From: Campylobacteraceae bacterium
GTDB lineage: Bacteria; Campylobacterota; Campylobacteria; Campylobacterales; Campylobacteraceae
Reading direction: 5' to 3'
Length of the DNA stretch: 7,873 nt
Assembly (NCBI GenBank): GCA_031282125.1
Contig: JAITEH010000046.1
Span: 1-7,873 of the forward strand
Below the pieces are notes generated by a model. It ran no database searches, had not been told where the DNA came from, and saw only the letters and a program-made list of their open reading frames with translations. Each line of letters opens with the position of its first letter. The stretch's first letter is position 1. Below are positions 1-5,998 of this stretch, in pieces. Position numbers and translations under genes: made by a program.

Positions 1-1013
1 GTGGCTTTCGGGTATTTTGAGGCAAGTTCGCGGTATCTTACTATAAGGTGCAAAACTATAGAGATAGTCAAAATGAGCTGTAACGCTACGAAATTGGACG
101 ATATGACCGTAACTTCCCAGCCAAAAAATCCTAAAATCCCCGCTGTTGAGACAATGCTGATAACGCATACCAATAGCGGCAGTACGACGTAACGTATCTG
201 GCGGAATATCATCCAAAGTACAAATATCAACAGTAAAAACAGAATCGCTCCGAAATAGATAAGGTCGGATTTGATGAACTGTATCATATCCACAGCTATC
301 ATATTTACTCCGCCCAAAAAGAGCGCGCCGTTACCTTCGTGTTCTTTTAGAACCTCTCTTATATCGGTTATTGTTTGGCGTTCTTTGATCCTTAGTTCGT
401 CGCGGTAATTTTTAAATTCGTTCGCGGCATCTGTAAATGCCGTTTTGTTTCCGCCCAAACGCGCCGCATTTCGCTTTTCAACAAGCTTTGCGTAAGTATT
501 GTCGGGCTTTAACATCACTACAATCGCCGTAGTTTTCAAATCTTTGCTTACGATATTTTCGCTGTAAATAGGGCTTGTCAAAAGCTCTTCTCTTGCTTTT
601 GCAAGATTTACATACGATGAGCGCAGAGTAGTTACGTCGTTTACCAGCTCTTTTATCGCGCTGCTGCCGTTTTCCAAAAGCGGAATATCAAGCACGCTCA
701 TGACAGAATCAACGCGCTCTACCTCTTTTAATTTTTTTGAGATTTCGTCTATGAAACGCAAAGTCTCGGGCGATAAAATGTCATTTTTGGGCGCAAATGA
801 GATGATGAGCATGTCAAGACCTGAAGGGTAGCGCTTGGACATCTCTCTCATGAACTGCAAATCCGCGTCGTCTTCAAGCAGCAGCGTCTCCGCCGAAGCG
901 TCCACTTCAAGCTTTGAGGCTTGATTTGCCAGAGCGGCGATGATTAAGGCGAGTATCAAAAGCACAAGTATCGGAAATTTTAGTATCAAGCCTTCATAAA
1001 ATTTTCTCAGCAT
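1..1013 (-). CDS. RND/MMPL-family transporter, N-terminal part (runs off left edge)
   Basis: This minus-strand open frame begins with ATG at 1013-1011 and stays open to base 1, giving 337 residues of an incomplete protein. Predicted layout: TM1 at about residues 13-29, a large periplasmic loop at about 31-248, then TM2 (about 250-270), TM3 (about 275-297) and TM4 (about 302-326), ending in HLIVRYRE. That is the first half-repeat architecture of RND/MMPL exporters such as HpnN, which normally have 12 TMs and 750-900 residues. The ATG overlaps the mlaC stop by one base (TAATG), so translation is probably coupled. Coming after mlaA and mlaC, it probably moves phospholipid or another hydrophobic molecule between the inner membrane and periplasmic MlaC; this role is inferred from context. 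TM4 contains no Asp or Glu, unlike many proton-driven RND pumps. The family call is firm; the substrate is unknown. Confidence 0.88.
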   Translation of the reverse strand, partial: MLRKFYEGLILKFPILVLLILALIIAALANQASKLEVDASAETLLLEDDADLQFMREMSKRYPSGLDMLIISFAPKNDILSPETLRFIDEISKKLKEVERVDSVMSVLDIPLLENGSSAIKELVNDVTTLRSSYVNLAKAREELLTSPIYSENIVSKDLKTTAIVVMLKPDNTYAKLVEKRNAARLGGNKTAFTDAANEFKNYRDELRIKERQTITDIREVLKEHEGNGALFLGGVNMIAVDMIQFIKSDLIYFGAILFLLLIFVLWMIFRQIRYVVLPLLVCVISIVSTAGILGFFGWEVTVISSNFVALQLILTISIVLHLIVRYRELASKYPKA

Positions 1014-1612
1014 TATTTTTGCACTTCTATATTAATCGAATCTATTTTTTTTATCAAATCCTCAAACGAGCCGTTTTTCAGCACTCCGTCAAATTGGCTT
1101 CTGTATGTTTGGACTATGCTGATTCCCACTACGTCCACATCGTAAATAAGCCAGCCGCGCGAATCTTTCGTATCGTAAAATTTATACAAAATCTCGTAAG
1201 TCTGCCCGTCTTTTGCGCTTAAAATCATCGGCACTTGTATGCGGGCGGCGCTCTTTTTCTCGTTTGCTTTGATAGTGATTTTCTCATCTGTGTAGAGTTT
1301 TAGTTTTTCTACATAAGACTCTTTCAGCCGTTGTACAAATTTTGTTATAAACTCATCTTTTTGGGTATCGTTTAGCATATCCCATTGCGCTTTTCCAAGA
1401 CATATCGTCGCCATCTGCTTAAAATCAAAAAAACCGTCGAATATCTTGAAAATCTTCTCTGATTTTTCATCGTCTTTGATATTTTTGTCTTGCAAAATAG
1501 CTGTTGCTTTTACAATGTCGCGGTTCATGACAGTGTCTATTTGGCTCTCCTCAAGCGCGCTCAAAAGTGTGCAGCCTAATAAAAGCGCCGCTAAAAAAAC
1601 CCCTAATTTCAT
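1013..1612 (-). CDS. mlaC: MlaC-like periplasmic phospholipid-binding protein
   Basis: The product has 199 residues, close to the usual length of the MlaC/Ttg2D family (toluene-tolerance Ttg2, Tgt2 domain). MlaC carries phospholipid across the periplasm between the outer-membrane MlaA complex and an inner-membrane transporter. A hydrophobic export signal spans residues 3-19. After it come family-like blocks: a FKQMATICLGKAQWDML stretch near residues 68-84, the FVQRLKESYVEKL helix (about 92-104), and the basic/beta segment ending in GWLIYDVDVVGISIVQTYR (about 153-171), which matches the usual family ending of the form W-x-(I/V)-x-D-V-x-x-G-(I/V)-S-x-x-x-x-Y-R. The ATG is preceded by AAGGAG and AGGAG within the end of mlaA, with a gap of only 3 nt. 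The signal also contains LLGC at residues 11-14, so a lipoprotein form cannot be excluded. The family assignment rests on pattern recognition plus the mlaA neighbour. Confidence 0.9.
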   Translation of the reverse strand: MKLGVFLAALLLGCTLLSALEESQIDTVMNRDIVKATAILQDKNIKDDEKSEKIFKIFDGFFDFKQMATICLGKAQWDMLNDTQKDEFITKFVQRLKESYVEKLKLYTDEKITIKANEKKSAARIQVPMILSAKDGQTYEILYKFYDTKDSRGWLIYDVDVVGISIVQTYRSQFDGVLKNGSFEDLIKKIDSINIEVQK

Positions 1613-1615
1613 CTC

Positions 1616-2341
1616 CTACTCCTTTATAAGTTTATTTCTGCTTTGTTCGTACATGTTTTTCAAAAGCGGATACAAATCTATCGCGTCTTTTGTCATAGTT
1701 TCATACATCGGCGCAAAATCCGACAAACCGTTTACCATATTGAGCGTATTTGCGCCTGTGCTTAGCCGCCAATCATTGTCAAATAGATTTATATTCATAT
1801 TCTCCGCCGCAAAAAAATCAACTACTTTACCGCCAACATCGCGCAGATTCGAGGGTCCCAATAAGGGCAGTACGACATGAGGACCTGCAGGAACGCCCCA
1901 AACGCCCAGCGTCTGCCCGAAATCCTCCCCATGTTTTTGCATGCCGTATAATTCGTCGGCTACATTTGCAAAGCCTAAAAATCCGACTGTTGTATTAATG
2001 ATAAAACGCTTTGTTTCGCCAAATGCGTTTGCGATTTTGCCTTGCAATAGATTATTTGTAAAACGCAGGGGAAAGACTAGATTGCTAAAAAAGTTGTTTA
2101 TGGAGACTCTTGCGCCGCTTGGCACTACTGTTGCATAGCCTTTGGCAACAGGGATAATCGCGTAACGATATGCCGCGTCGTTAAACGTGGTCATAGCTCT
2201 ATTGTAACCGCTTAAAGGGTCAAATTCACTGCTTGATTCAAATTCTGCTTCAAAGTCGTCCTCATCCGCCACCGCCACCGTATGCTTGTCCGCACATCCG
2301 TAAAAAAAGAGTAAAAAAAGCGCCACTGCCGCTAATCGCAT
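1616..2341 (-). CDS. mlaA: MlaA (VacJ) outer-membrane phospholipid-trafficking lipoprotein
   Basis: The product is 241 residues from ATG at 2341, typical for MlaA/VacJ. MlaA is a ring-shaped lipoprotein in the outer membrane that removes misplaced phospholipid from the outer leaflet and passes it to MlaC. Residues 1-16 form a lipoprotein signal ending in FFYGC, with Cys16 as the likely lipidated residue and Ala at +2, consistent with outer-membrane sorting. An acidic linker follows, then the family signature DPLSGYNRAMTTFND (41-55). A second signature runs about 139-168, from EDFGQTLGVWGVPAG to LPLLGPSNLRD. A longer form from TTG at 2353 is possible, but GGGAG lies 6 nt before the ATG at 2341 and the signal peptide begins there. 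It leads the mlaA-mlaC-RND set. No mlaFEDB genes are in view, so the inner-membrane partner is probably the downstream RND protein. Confidence 0.94.
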   Translation of the reverse strand: MRLAAVALFLLFFYGCADKHTVAVADEDDFEAEFESSSEFDPLSGYNRAMTTFNDAAYRYAIIPVAKGYATVVPSGARVSINNFFSNLVFPLRFTNNLLQGKIANAFGETKRFIINTTVGFLGFANVADELYGMQKHGEDFGQTLGVWGVPAGPHVVLPLLGPSNLRDVGGKVVDFFAAENMNINLFDNDWRLSTGANTLNMVNGLSDFAPMYETMTKDAIDLYPLLKNMYEQSRNKLIKE

Positions 2342-2376
2342 AACTGCTCCCAAAAATTTTCACATCAAAACGGGCT

Positions 2377-2382
2377 ATTGTA
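2377..2382 (-). promoter_or_regulatory. Possible -10 box for the mlaA-mlaC-RND segment
   Basis: On the minus strand the 53-nt gap between the RDD gene and mlaA holds GATACAAT, whose TACAAT matches the -10 consensus at five of six positions. A start site near 2370 would give a leader of about 29 nt ending in GGGAG and the mlaA ATG. No convincing -35 is present; weak -35 boxes are common in Campylobacterota. No terminator is visible in the gap, so this would be an internal promoter in addition to read-through from upstream. The call rests on one short motif. Confidence 0.38.
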
Positions 2383-2394
2383 TCATATTATGGT

Positions 2395-2847
2395 TTACAC
2401 TTCGTAACACGCAGTGTCCGAAAAAATGTCATGTAAACACCTTTTGTCGTCTCTAAAAAATGCAGGTAAAAAACCGATAAGCAGCGCGCCGAAAATCACA
2501 AAACACACAAATCTCCACATCGCTCTGAAAAATCCCAGCTTTTTTTTGGTCTGCATATCCGCAAGCCGTATGCCGTAAGCTTTGTATCCAGGACTCTGTC
2601 CTGCGGTGGCAAAGAAAATAGATAGTATAACGCCAAAAGCAAGCGTGCAGATAAATATGGCAAGTTGATTATTTAAAAATTCGTCGCGTCCGCCCAAAAC
2701 AATATAAACGGCAAAATATAAAATGGGCATATTTATCATGAACATATCGATGATAAAGGCTTTTACGCGTTTAGAGATAGAAACTGCTGTGCGGAATGAT
2801 ACAGGCTTGGGTTTGATTTTACCTTGCCTTATGTCTCTCCAGCGCAT
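2395..2847 (-). CDS. Small RDD-family integral membrane protein
   Basis: The product has 150 residues and three predicted membrane segments, at about 30-52, 60-81 and 109-128. The RDD family pattern is visible: Arg27 followed by KAFIID with Asp34 at the start of TM1, GQSPGYKAYGIRL at 83-95 between TM2 and TM3, and a C-terminal RDDKRCLHDIFSDT block at 132-144 that matches the usual LHD..(A/S)GT ending. RDD proteins are poorly understood; some members have been linked to ion transport, but nothing here shows a substrate. The gene starts 12 nt after the pyrE stop with no clear Shine-Dalgarno sequence, suggesting it depends on translation from pyrE. An RDD gene after pyrE is, as I recall, a recurring arrangement in Campylobacterota. 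The family call is good; the function is unknown. Confidence 0.87.
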   Translation of the reverse strand: MRWRDIRQGKIKPKPVSFRTAVSISKRVKAFIIDMFMINMPILYFAVYIVLGGRDEFLNNQLAIFICTLAFGVILSIFFATAGQSPGYKAYGIRLADMQTKKKLGFFRAMWRFVCFVIFGALLIGFLPAFFRDDKRCLHDIFSDTACYEV

Positions 2848-2859
2848 ATTTTTGGTTTG

Positions 2860-3468
2860 TTAGTTGCCGCGGCTGCCCGGCTTAACGGCAACGCTTCCGA
2901 ATTTACACATAGGGCAGTTGTCGGGAGAAAATATCTCGAATTCAAAGTCTGCCAATGCAAAAAATGGTATATCGTATGGTAATTGACAATTTGGTTTTGC
3001 TTTTTTACCGCTGTTTACGCGTGCGCAAAATCCTCTGTTGGCAAGAGCGGCAAACGCTACGATTTTTCCGCCCATCTGCGCTATGGCTTTAGCTGATTCC
3101 AAAGCCGAACCGCCTGTGGTGATAATATCTTCGCAGATGATAAATTTTTCATCTTTTTTCACTTCAAATCCGCGTCTTAGGGTCATTACGCCGTCAACTC
3201 TTTCGGTGAAAATGGAGCGTATATTAAGAGCGCGGGCTAATTCGTAACCTGCCAAAATCCCGCCAAGCGCAGGAGCGCAAACGCAGTCTGCTTGGATGCC
3301 TGCAAGTTTTATCTGTTTTGCAAGTTCTACGGCAAGCTCGCCTGCAACGCGCGGGTTTTCAAGCACTTTTGCGCTTTGCAGATAATAACGCGAATGGTTG
3401 CCCGAAGAGAGCAGGAAATGTCCCTCAAGATAAGCGTTAGCTTTTTTGTAAATTGACTCTATATCCAT
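2860..3468 (-). CDS. pyrE: Orotate phosphoribosyltransferase
   Basis: PyrE joins orotate to PRPP to give orotidine 5'-phosphate in cytoplasmic de novo pyrimidine synthesis. The 202-residue product has the type I phosphoribosyltransferase fold signature: the PRPP-binding loop [14 protein letters not shown] at 108-121, with the acidic pair Glu113-Asp114 and the TTGG turn, and a [15 protein letters not shown] block at 64-78 that contacts orotate and PRPP. Phe13-19 region [11 protein letters not shown] and Arg27-Tyr29 fit the N-terminal substrate site. The C-terminus carries a CPMC pair (185-188) followed by VKPGSRGN, an ending I associate with the Campylobacterota and Thermotoga-like PyrE group rather than the enterobacterial one. 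The start follows the frr stop by 3 nt, with AAAGG about 7 nt upstream. No pyrimidine-responsive attenuator is visible because the gene is internal to the operon. Confidence 0.96.
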   Translation of the reverse strand: MDIESIYKKANAYLEGHFLLSSGNHSRYYLQSAKVLENPRVAGELAVELAKQIKLAGIQADCVCAPALGGILAGYELARALNIRSIFTERVDGVMTLRRGFEVKKDEKFIICEDIITTGGSALESAKAIAQMGGKIVAFAALANRGFCARVNSGKKAKPNCQLPYDIPFFALADFEFEIFSPDNCPMCKFGSVAVKPGSRGN

Positions 3469-3471
3469 GAT

Positions 3472-4029
3472 TTATACCTTTAAAAGCTCGCTCTCTTTTT
3501 GTTTTACAAGTTCATCTACTGTTTTTATAAATTCGTCAGTGATTTTCTGAACTTCATTTTCGCCTTTTTTGACCATATCTTCGCTTAAGACTTTATCTTT
3601 TTCAAGCTTTTTGATTTTGTCGTTTGCCTCTTTGCGGATATTTCTGATGGCAACTCTAGCCTTTTCGCCGAATGCTCTTGCATGTTTGGCGTTTTCTTGA
3701 CGCTGTTCTGTAGTCATAGGCGGAAAATAGAGCTTCACACCGTCGCCGTCGCTGTTTGGATTGACGCCGATATTTGCTTCGGCTATCGCTCTTTCGATAT
3801 CTTTGACGAGTTTTTTCTCCCATGGAGAGATAGTTATCGTGACCGCGTCCACAGCCATGATGGAAGCAACTTGATTTAACTGCGTAGGCGAACCGTAATA
3901 ATCTATATGGATATTATCCAAAACAGATATATTTACTTTGCCGCTTCTAAGCGTCTGAAAATCGCGCCTGAGAGCTTCTATACTTTTATTCATGTGTTCT
4001 TTTTCAAATTTATAAACTTCGTCCAGCAT
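3472..4029 (-). CDS. frr: Ribosome recycling factor
   Basis: RRF acts with EF-G to split post-termination ribosomes into subunits. The product is 185 residues, the standard length. Family blocks are all present: the N-terminal helix with [16 protein letters not shown] (9-24), [20 protein letters not shown] (27-46) leading to the conserved PTQLNQVA, the domain II segment [19 protein letters not shown] (86-104), MTTEQR, and the arginine-rich [12 protein letters not shown] helix (126-137) that binds the large subunit. A long C-terminal helix ends at LLKV. ATG at 4029 has AAAGGA located in the tail of the upstream deacetylase gene, with only 2 nt between the two genes, so the genes are probably translated in a coupled way. 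It is certainly essential in relatives. No irregularity was noticed. Confidence 0.97.
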   Translation of the reverse strand: MLDEVYKFEKEHMNKSIEALRRDFQTLRSGKVNISVLDNIHIDYYGSPTQLNQVASIMAVDAVTITISPWEKKLVKDIERAIAEANIGVNPNSDGDGVKLYFPPMTTEQRQENAKHARAFGEKARVAIRNIRKEANDKIKKLEKDKVLSEDMVKKGENEVQKITDEFIKTVDELVKQKESELLKV

Positions 4030-4031
4030 CT

Positions 4032-4973
4032 TTAATCCTTTACTAAAATTTTTGCCGCGATTTGGTTGTCCGCCTGCAATACTATGCGTACTCTTGATTT
4101 TTTTAGCTTTTCATTCATGTCGTAACTTATCAATCCGTCTTTTACATTTACGCTGCGCCAGCCAAGGTCTGTGATGTAAAGCTGTGCTTTTTTGGTTTTA
4201 TTGTCGATGCGCGCTTCTACTTTTGTGATATTGCCGTTTGCCGGATAGCTTTTGGGCTCTAACCATTCGGCTTCAAGGGATTTGTACTTCAAAAGAGGTT
4301 TGATATTTGCATCTCCTGTAAGCGCGAAGCGATTCAAGTCATATACGCTGCTACTGTCCGATACGGTGCCTATATTTTGATTTAGTATTGCGCCAAATCC
4401 GAACTCTTTTGCGATACTTTGCACTTCATCGTTAAATTCGCCGTACGGATATGAATAAAATGCGCTTTTAGAGCCAAGCATTTTTTCATATATCTCCAAG
4501 CCTTTTTTAAAATCCGCTCTTAGTTCTTCTGGGCTTTGCTGTGTTTGATGCTCATGAGAGTATGAGTGAAAAGCAAGCGTACCGTTGCTGTTTTCAAGCT
4601 TTTTAAGCTCTTCCCAGCTTAAAAAATCGGGGTATTTTTTCTCTGCGGCTTCAACATACACGAACATCGTAAAAGGATATCCGAACTCTTCAAATATCGG
4701 TAGAGCATTTAAAAAACTTTTGTAGCCGTCGTCTATCGTCAAAGAGACCCACTTGTCGGGCAAAGTCTCATTTTGGTCGAGTTTATCGACGATGGCTTGA
4801 AGAGGCACTACCGTGTAGTTATTGTCTTTTAAAAATTCAAACTGTTTGCGCAAGACGCTGTTTTGTACGTTGGTGGACGGATATCTGTCGTCATTGAAAC
4901 GGTGATATAAAAAAATGTGCGCATCGGCGAATATATAACCGCTAAGCGCACAAAGTAAGAGAAAACAGCGCAT
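4032..4973 (-). CDS. Secreted NodB-domain polysaccharide deacetylase
   Basis: The 313-residue product starts with a short signal peptide (about 1-16 or 1-18, ending IFADA). It then has a carbohydrate esterase 4 (NodB) domain at about 18-225. Motif 1 is TIDDGY (79-84) with catalytic Asp81 and metal-binding Asp82. Motif 2 is HSYSH (136-140), giving metal ligands His136 and His140. Motif 3 is [10 protein letters not shown] (173-182), and Arg215 in DLNRFAL probably fills the motif 4 role. The N-terminal [11 protein letters not shown] resembles the opening of PgaB/IcaB-like enzymes, which remove acetyl groups from poly-N-acetylglucosamine; peptidoglycan is another possible substrate. Residues about 240-313 form a separate beta-rich tail I cannot name. 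The gene lies 2 nt after secG and 2 nt before frr and lacks a clear Shine-Dalgarno sequence. Enzyme class is secure, substrate is not. Confidence 0.91.
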   Translation of the reverse strand: MRCFLLLCALSGYIFADAHIFLYHRFNDDRYPSTNVQNSVLRKQFEFLKDNNYTVVPLQAIVDKLDQNETLPDKWVSLTIDDGYKSFLNALPIFEEFGYPFTMFVYVEAAEKKYPDFLSWEELKKLENSNGTLAFHSYSHEHQTQQSPEELRADFKKGLEIYEKMLGSKSAFYSYPYGEFNDEVQSIAKEFGFGAILNQNIGTVSDSSSVYDLNRFALTGDANIKPLLKYKSLEAEWLEPKSYPANGNITKVEARIDNKTKKAQLYITDLGWRSVNVKDGLISYDMNEKLKKSRVRIVLQADNQIAAKILVKD

Positions 4974-4975
4974 GA

Positions 4976-5311
4976 TTATTTGGCCAACGGAGCTTCCGGA
5001 GCAGTTGGAGCAGACGGCGCGGTTGGCGTACTGTCTGTAGATGGAACAGTAGTAGTTTCTACATTGTCAATCAAAGACTCGTTGCTTTGTAAATTGTACA
5101 AATATGTAAGACATATCGTATTTACAATGAACAAAAGTCCGATAACAAGCGTAAATTTGGCTAAAAATCCACCAGGACCCTTCGCGCCGAATAGAGATTC
5201 GTTACTGCCGCTGTATGCGCCAAGCCCTATGGAAGAGCTTTTCTGAAGTAAAACCGCGATAGTGATGATAATTGCCAAAATAAACTCAAGCACGAAAAAA
5301 AAATCGGTCAT
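4976..5311 (-). CDS. secG: Preprotein translocase subunit SecG
   Basis: SecG is the small accessory subunit of the SecYEG channel and assists SecA-driven export. The product has 111 residues with two membrane segments, at about 4-23 and 52-73. Between them lies the conserved loop LLQKSSSIGLGAYSGS (21-36) followed by SLFGAKGPGGFLAK (39-52), which is diagnostic for the family. After TM2 there is a tail (about 86-111) made almost entirely of Thr, Pro, Ala and Ser with repeated TAP/SAP/EAP units and a single terminal Lys; such tails vary between species and should face the periplasm if the E. coli topology holds. ATG at 5311 is preceded by AAGGA with suitable spacing. As first gene of the minus-strand run, it has the operon's likely main promoter upstream. 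Confidence 0.95.
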   Translation of the reverse strand: MTDFFFVLEFILAIIITIAVLLQKSSSIGLGAYSGSNESLFGAKGPGGFLAKFTLVIGLLFIVNTICLTYLYNLQSNESLIDNVETTTVPSTDSTPTAPSAPTAPEAPLAK

Positions 5312-5384
5312 TTTGTATCCTTAAACTCAAACAAAAAAATATCCCCAAACTTTTGTAATTAAAGCGTTTTTTACGAGGAGCATT

Positions 5385-5390
5385 ATTTTA
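5385..5390 (-). promoter_or_regulatory. Probable -10 box of the secG operon promoter
   Basis: On the minus strand, GATAAAAT contains TAAAAT, a five-of-six match to the -10 consensus, about 74 nt before the secG ATG. It is preceded by a run of seven T, in keeping with the AT-periodic upstream regions of Campylobacterota promoters, but there is no good -35 hexamer. This is the best candidate in the secG upstream region for driving the eight-gene run. Confidence 0.42.
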
Positions 5391-5469
5391 TCAAAACGAT
5401 ATTAAAAAAATGTTGAAAGCCTTTTAATCAGGACTTTTATGCATGCTAAGTTTTGGCTTTGAAAAAATA

Positions 5470-5478
5470 TGCTAATAT
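5470..5478 (+). promoter_or_regulatory. Extended -10 promoter for the LRR gene
   Basis: TGCTAATAT fits the extended -10 form TGnTAnnnT exactly in the TG and closely in the hexamer TAATAT (5473-5478). No clear -35 lies 16-18 bp upstream. A start near 5485 would leave a leader of about 20 nt containing AAGGA at 5494-5498, seven bases before the ATG at 5506. Position, motif and ribosome site agree with each other. Confidence 0.5.
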
Positions 5479-5505
5479 TTTGAGATTTTTAAAAAGGATT
5501 TATTT

Positions 5506-5934
5506 ATGGCGACAATTATAATTACAGTAGTGTCTATCTTGGCTTTAGTGGCGATAATCTGCGTCTCTCGTTACCGCTATTATGATTTAAACAGTTGGAG
5601 CGGTATCCTTGCAAAATGGGCGGACGACAACAATATAAGCCGCAAAAGAATGCCAAGATACGATGAAACAACGCTTTTAAATATCAGCGAGCTTGACCTC
5701 TCTTCGCTTGGGTTGCAATCGCTACCCGAAGAAATCGGCAATCTTATAAAATTAAAGAAACTAAATCTATCCGACAACAACTTAAAATCCCTGCCAAAAG
5801 AGATAGTAGCTTTGAAGCTAAAATATCTTGATTTGCGCGGCAACAACGCTCTTGAGTTTAATGTAAAGCAAAAAGCATGGATAAGAGAGATAAAAGAGTT
5901 TTATGCAGATGATTTGATAAATTTGAAAAAATAA
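5506..5934 (+). CDS. Small membrane-anchored leucine-rich-repeat protein
   Basis: The product has 142 residues. One membrane segment lies at about 3-20 with no positive charge before it and SRYRYY just after it, so by the positive-inside rule the rest should be in the cytoplasm. After a basic linker (about 45-51) there are about two and a half leucine-rich repeats at 62-113: LDLSSLGLQSLPEEIGNL, then LNLSDNNLKSLPKEIVAL, then LDLRGNN. These are the LPxxI-type repeats common in bacterial LRR proteins and in small Ras-like/LRR proteins, and would make a short protein-binding arc. The last 30 residues are mixed-charge and helical. ATG at 5506 has AAGGA seven bases upstream and its own extended -10 promoter. 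It is monocistronic, divergent from secG and convergent with the hemerythrin gene. The binding partner is unknown. Confidence 0.85.
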   Translation: MATIIITVVSILALVAIICVSRYRYYDLNSWSGILAKWADDNNISRKRMPRYDETTLLNISELDLSSLGLQSLPEEIGNLIKLKKLNLSDNNLKSLPKEIVALKLKYLDLRGNNALEFNVKQKAWIREIKEFYADDLINLKK

Positions 5935-5944
5935 AAACAACAGC

Positions 5945-5994
5945 AAAACCTCGGGTTATACTGCGATTTGATATCGCGCGCCGCCCGAAGTTTT
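5945..5994. terminator. Nested inverted repeat between convergent genes, likely bidirectional terminator
   Basis: An 11-bp outer stem pairs AAAACCTCGGG (5945-5955) with CCCGAAGTTTT (5984-5994), with one C/A mismatch. Inside its 28-nt loop lies a second perfect stem, GCGAT (5963-5967) with ATCGC (5973-5977) around a 5-nt loop. It begins 10 nt after the LRR stop and ends 4 nt before the hemerythrin stop, where a shared terminator is expected. Read leftward, the stem ends in GGTTTT and continues T-rich; read rightward it ends in GTTTTA, so the U-tracts are short. Termination is inferred from position and symmetry. Confidence 0.55.
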
Positions 5995-5998
5995 ACGC

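Noticed and set aside
1..192. Plus-strand 63-codon frame at the left edge
   Set aside because: It is opposite the TM2-TM4 region of the RND transporter, which reads continuously on the minus strand from 1013 to the edge.
1446..1880. Plus-strand 144-codon open frame
   Set aside because: It lies opposite mlaC and mlaA, both with clear family motifs and ribosome sites. The translation is low in recognisable structure and has no ribosome site.
2342..2353. TTG start at 2353 giving a four-residue longer MlaA
   Set aside because: ATG 2341 has GGGAG at good distance and directly begins the lipoprotein signal.
4980..5246. Plus-strand frame with a collagen-like GASGAVGADGAVG opening
   Set aside because: It is the antisense of the SecG Thr/Pro/Ala tail, whose repetitive codons produce the Gly/Ala pattern on the other strand.
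5416..5460. AAAGCC ... GGCTTT inverted repeat in the secG/LRR intergenic region
   Set aside because: Only six base pairs around a 33-nt loop, with no extension; within chance expectation for this composition. The internal GCATGC is likewise too short to interpret.
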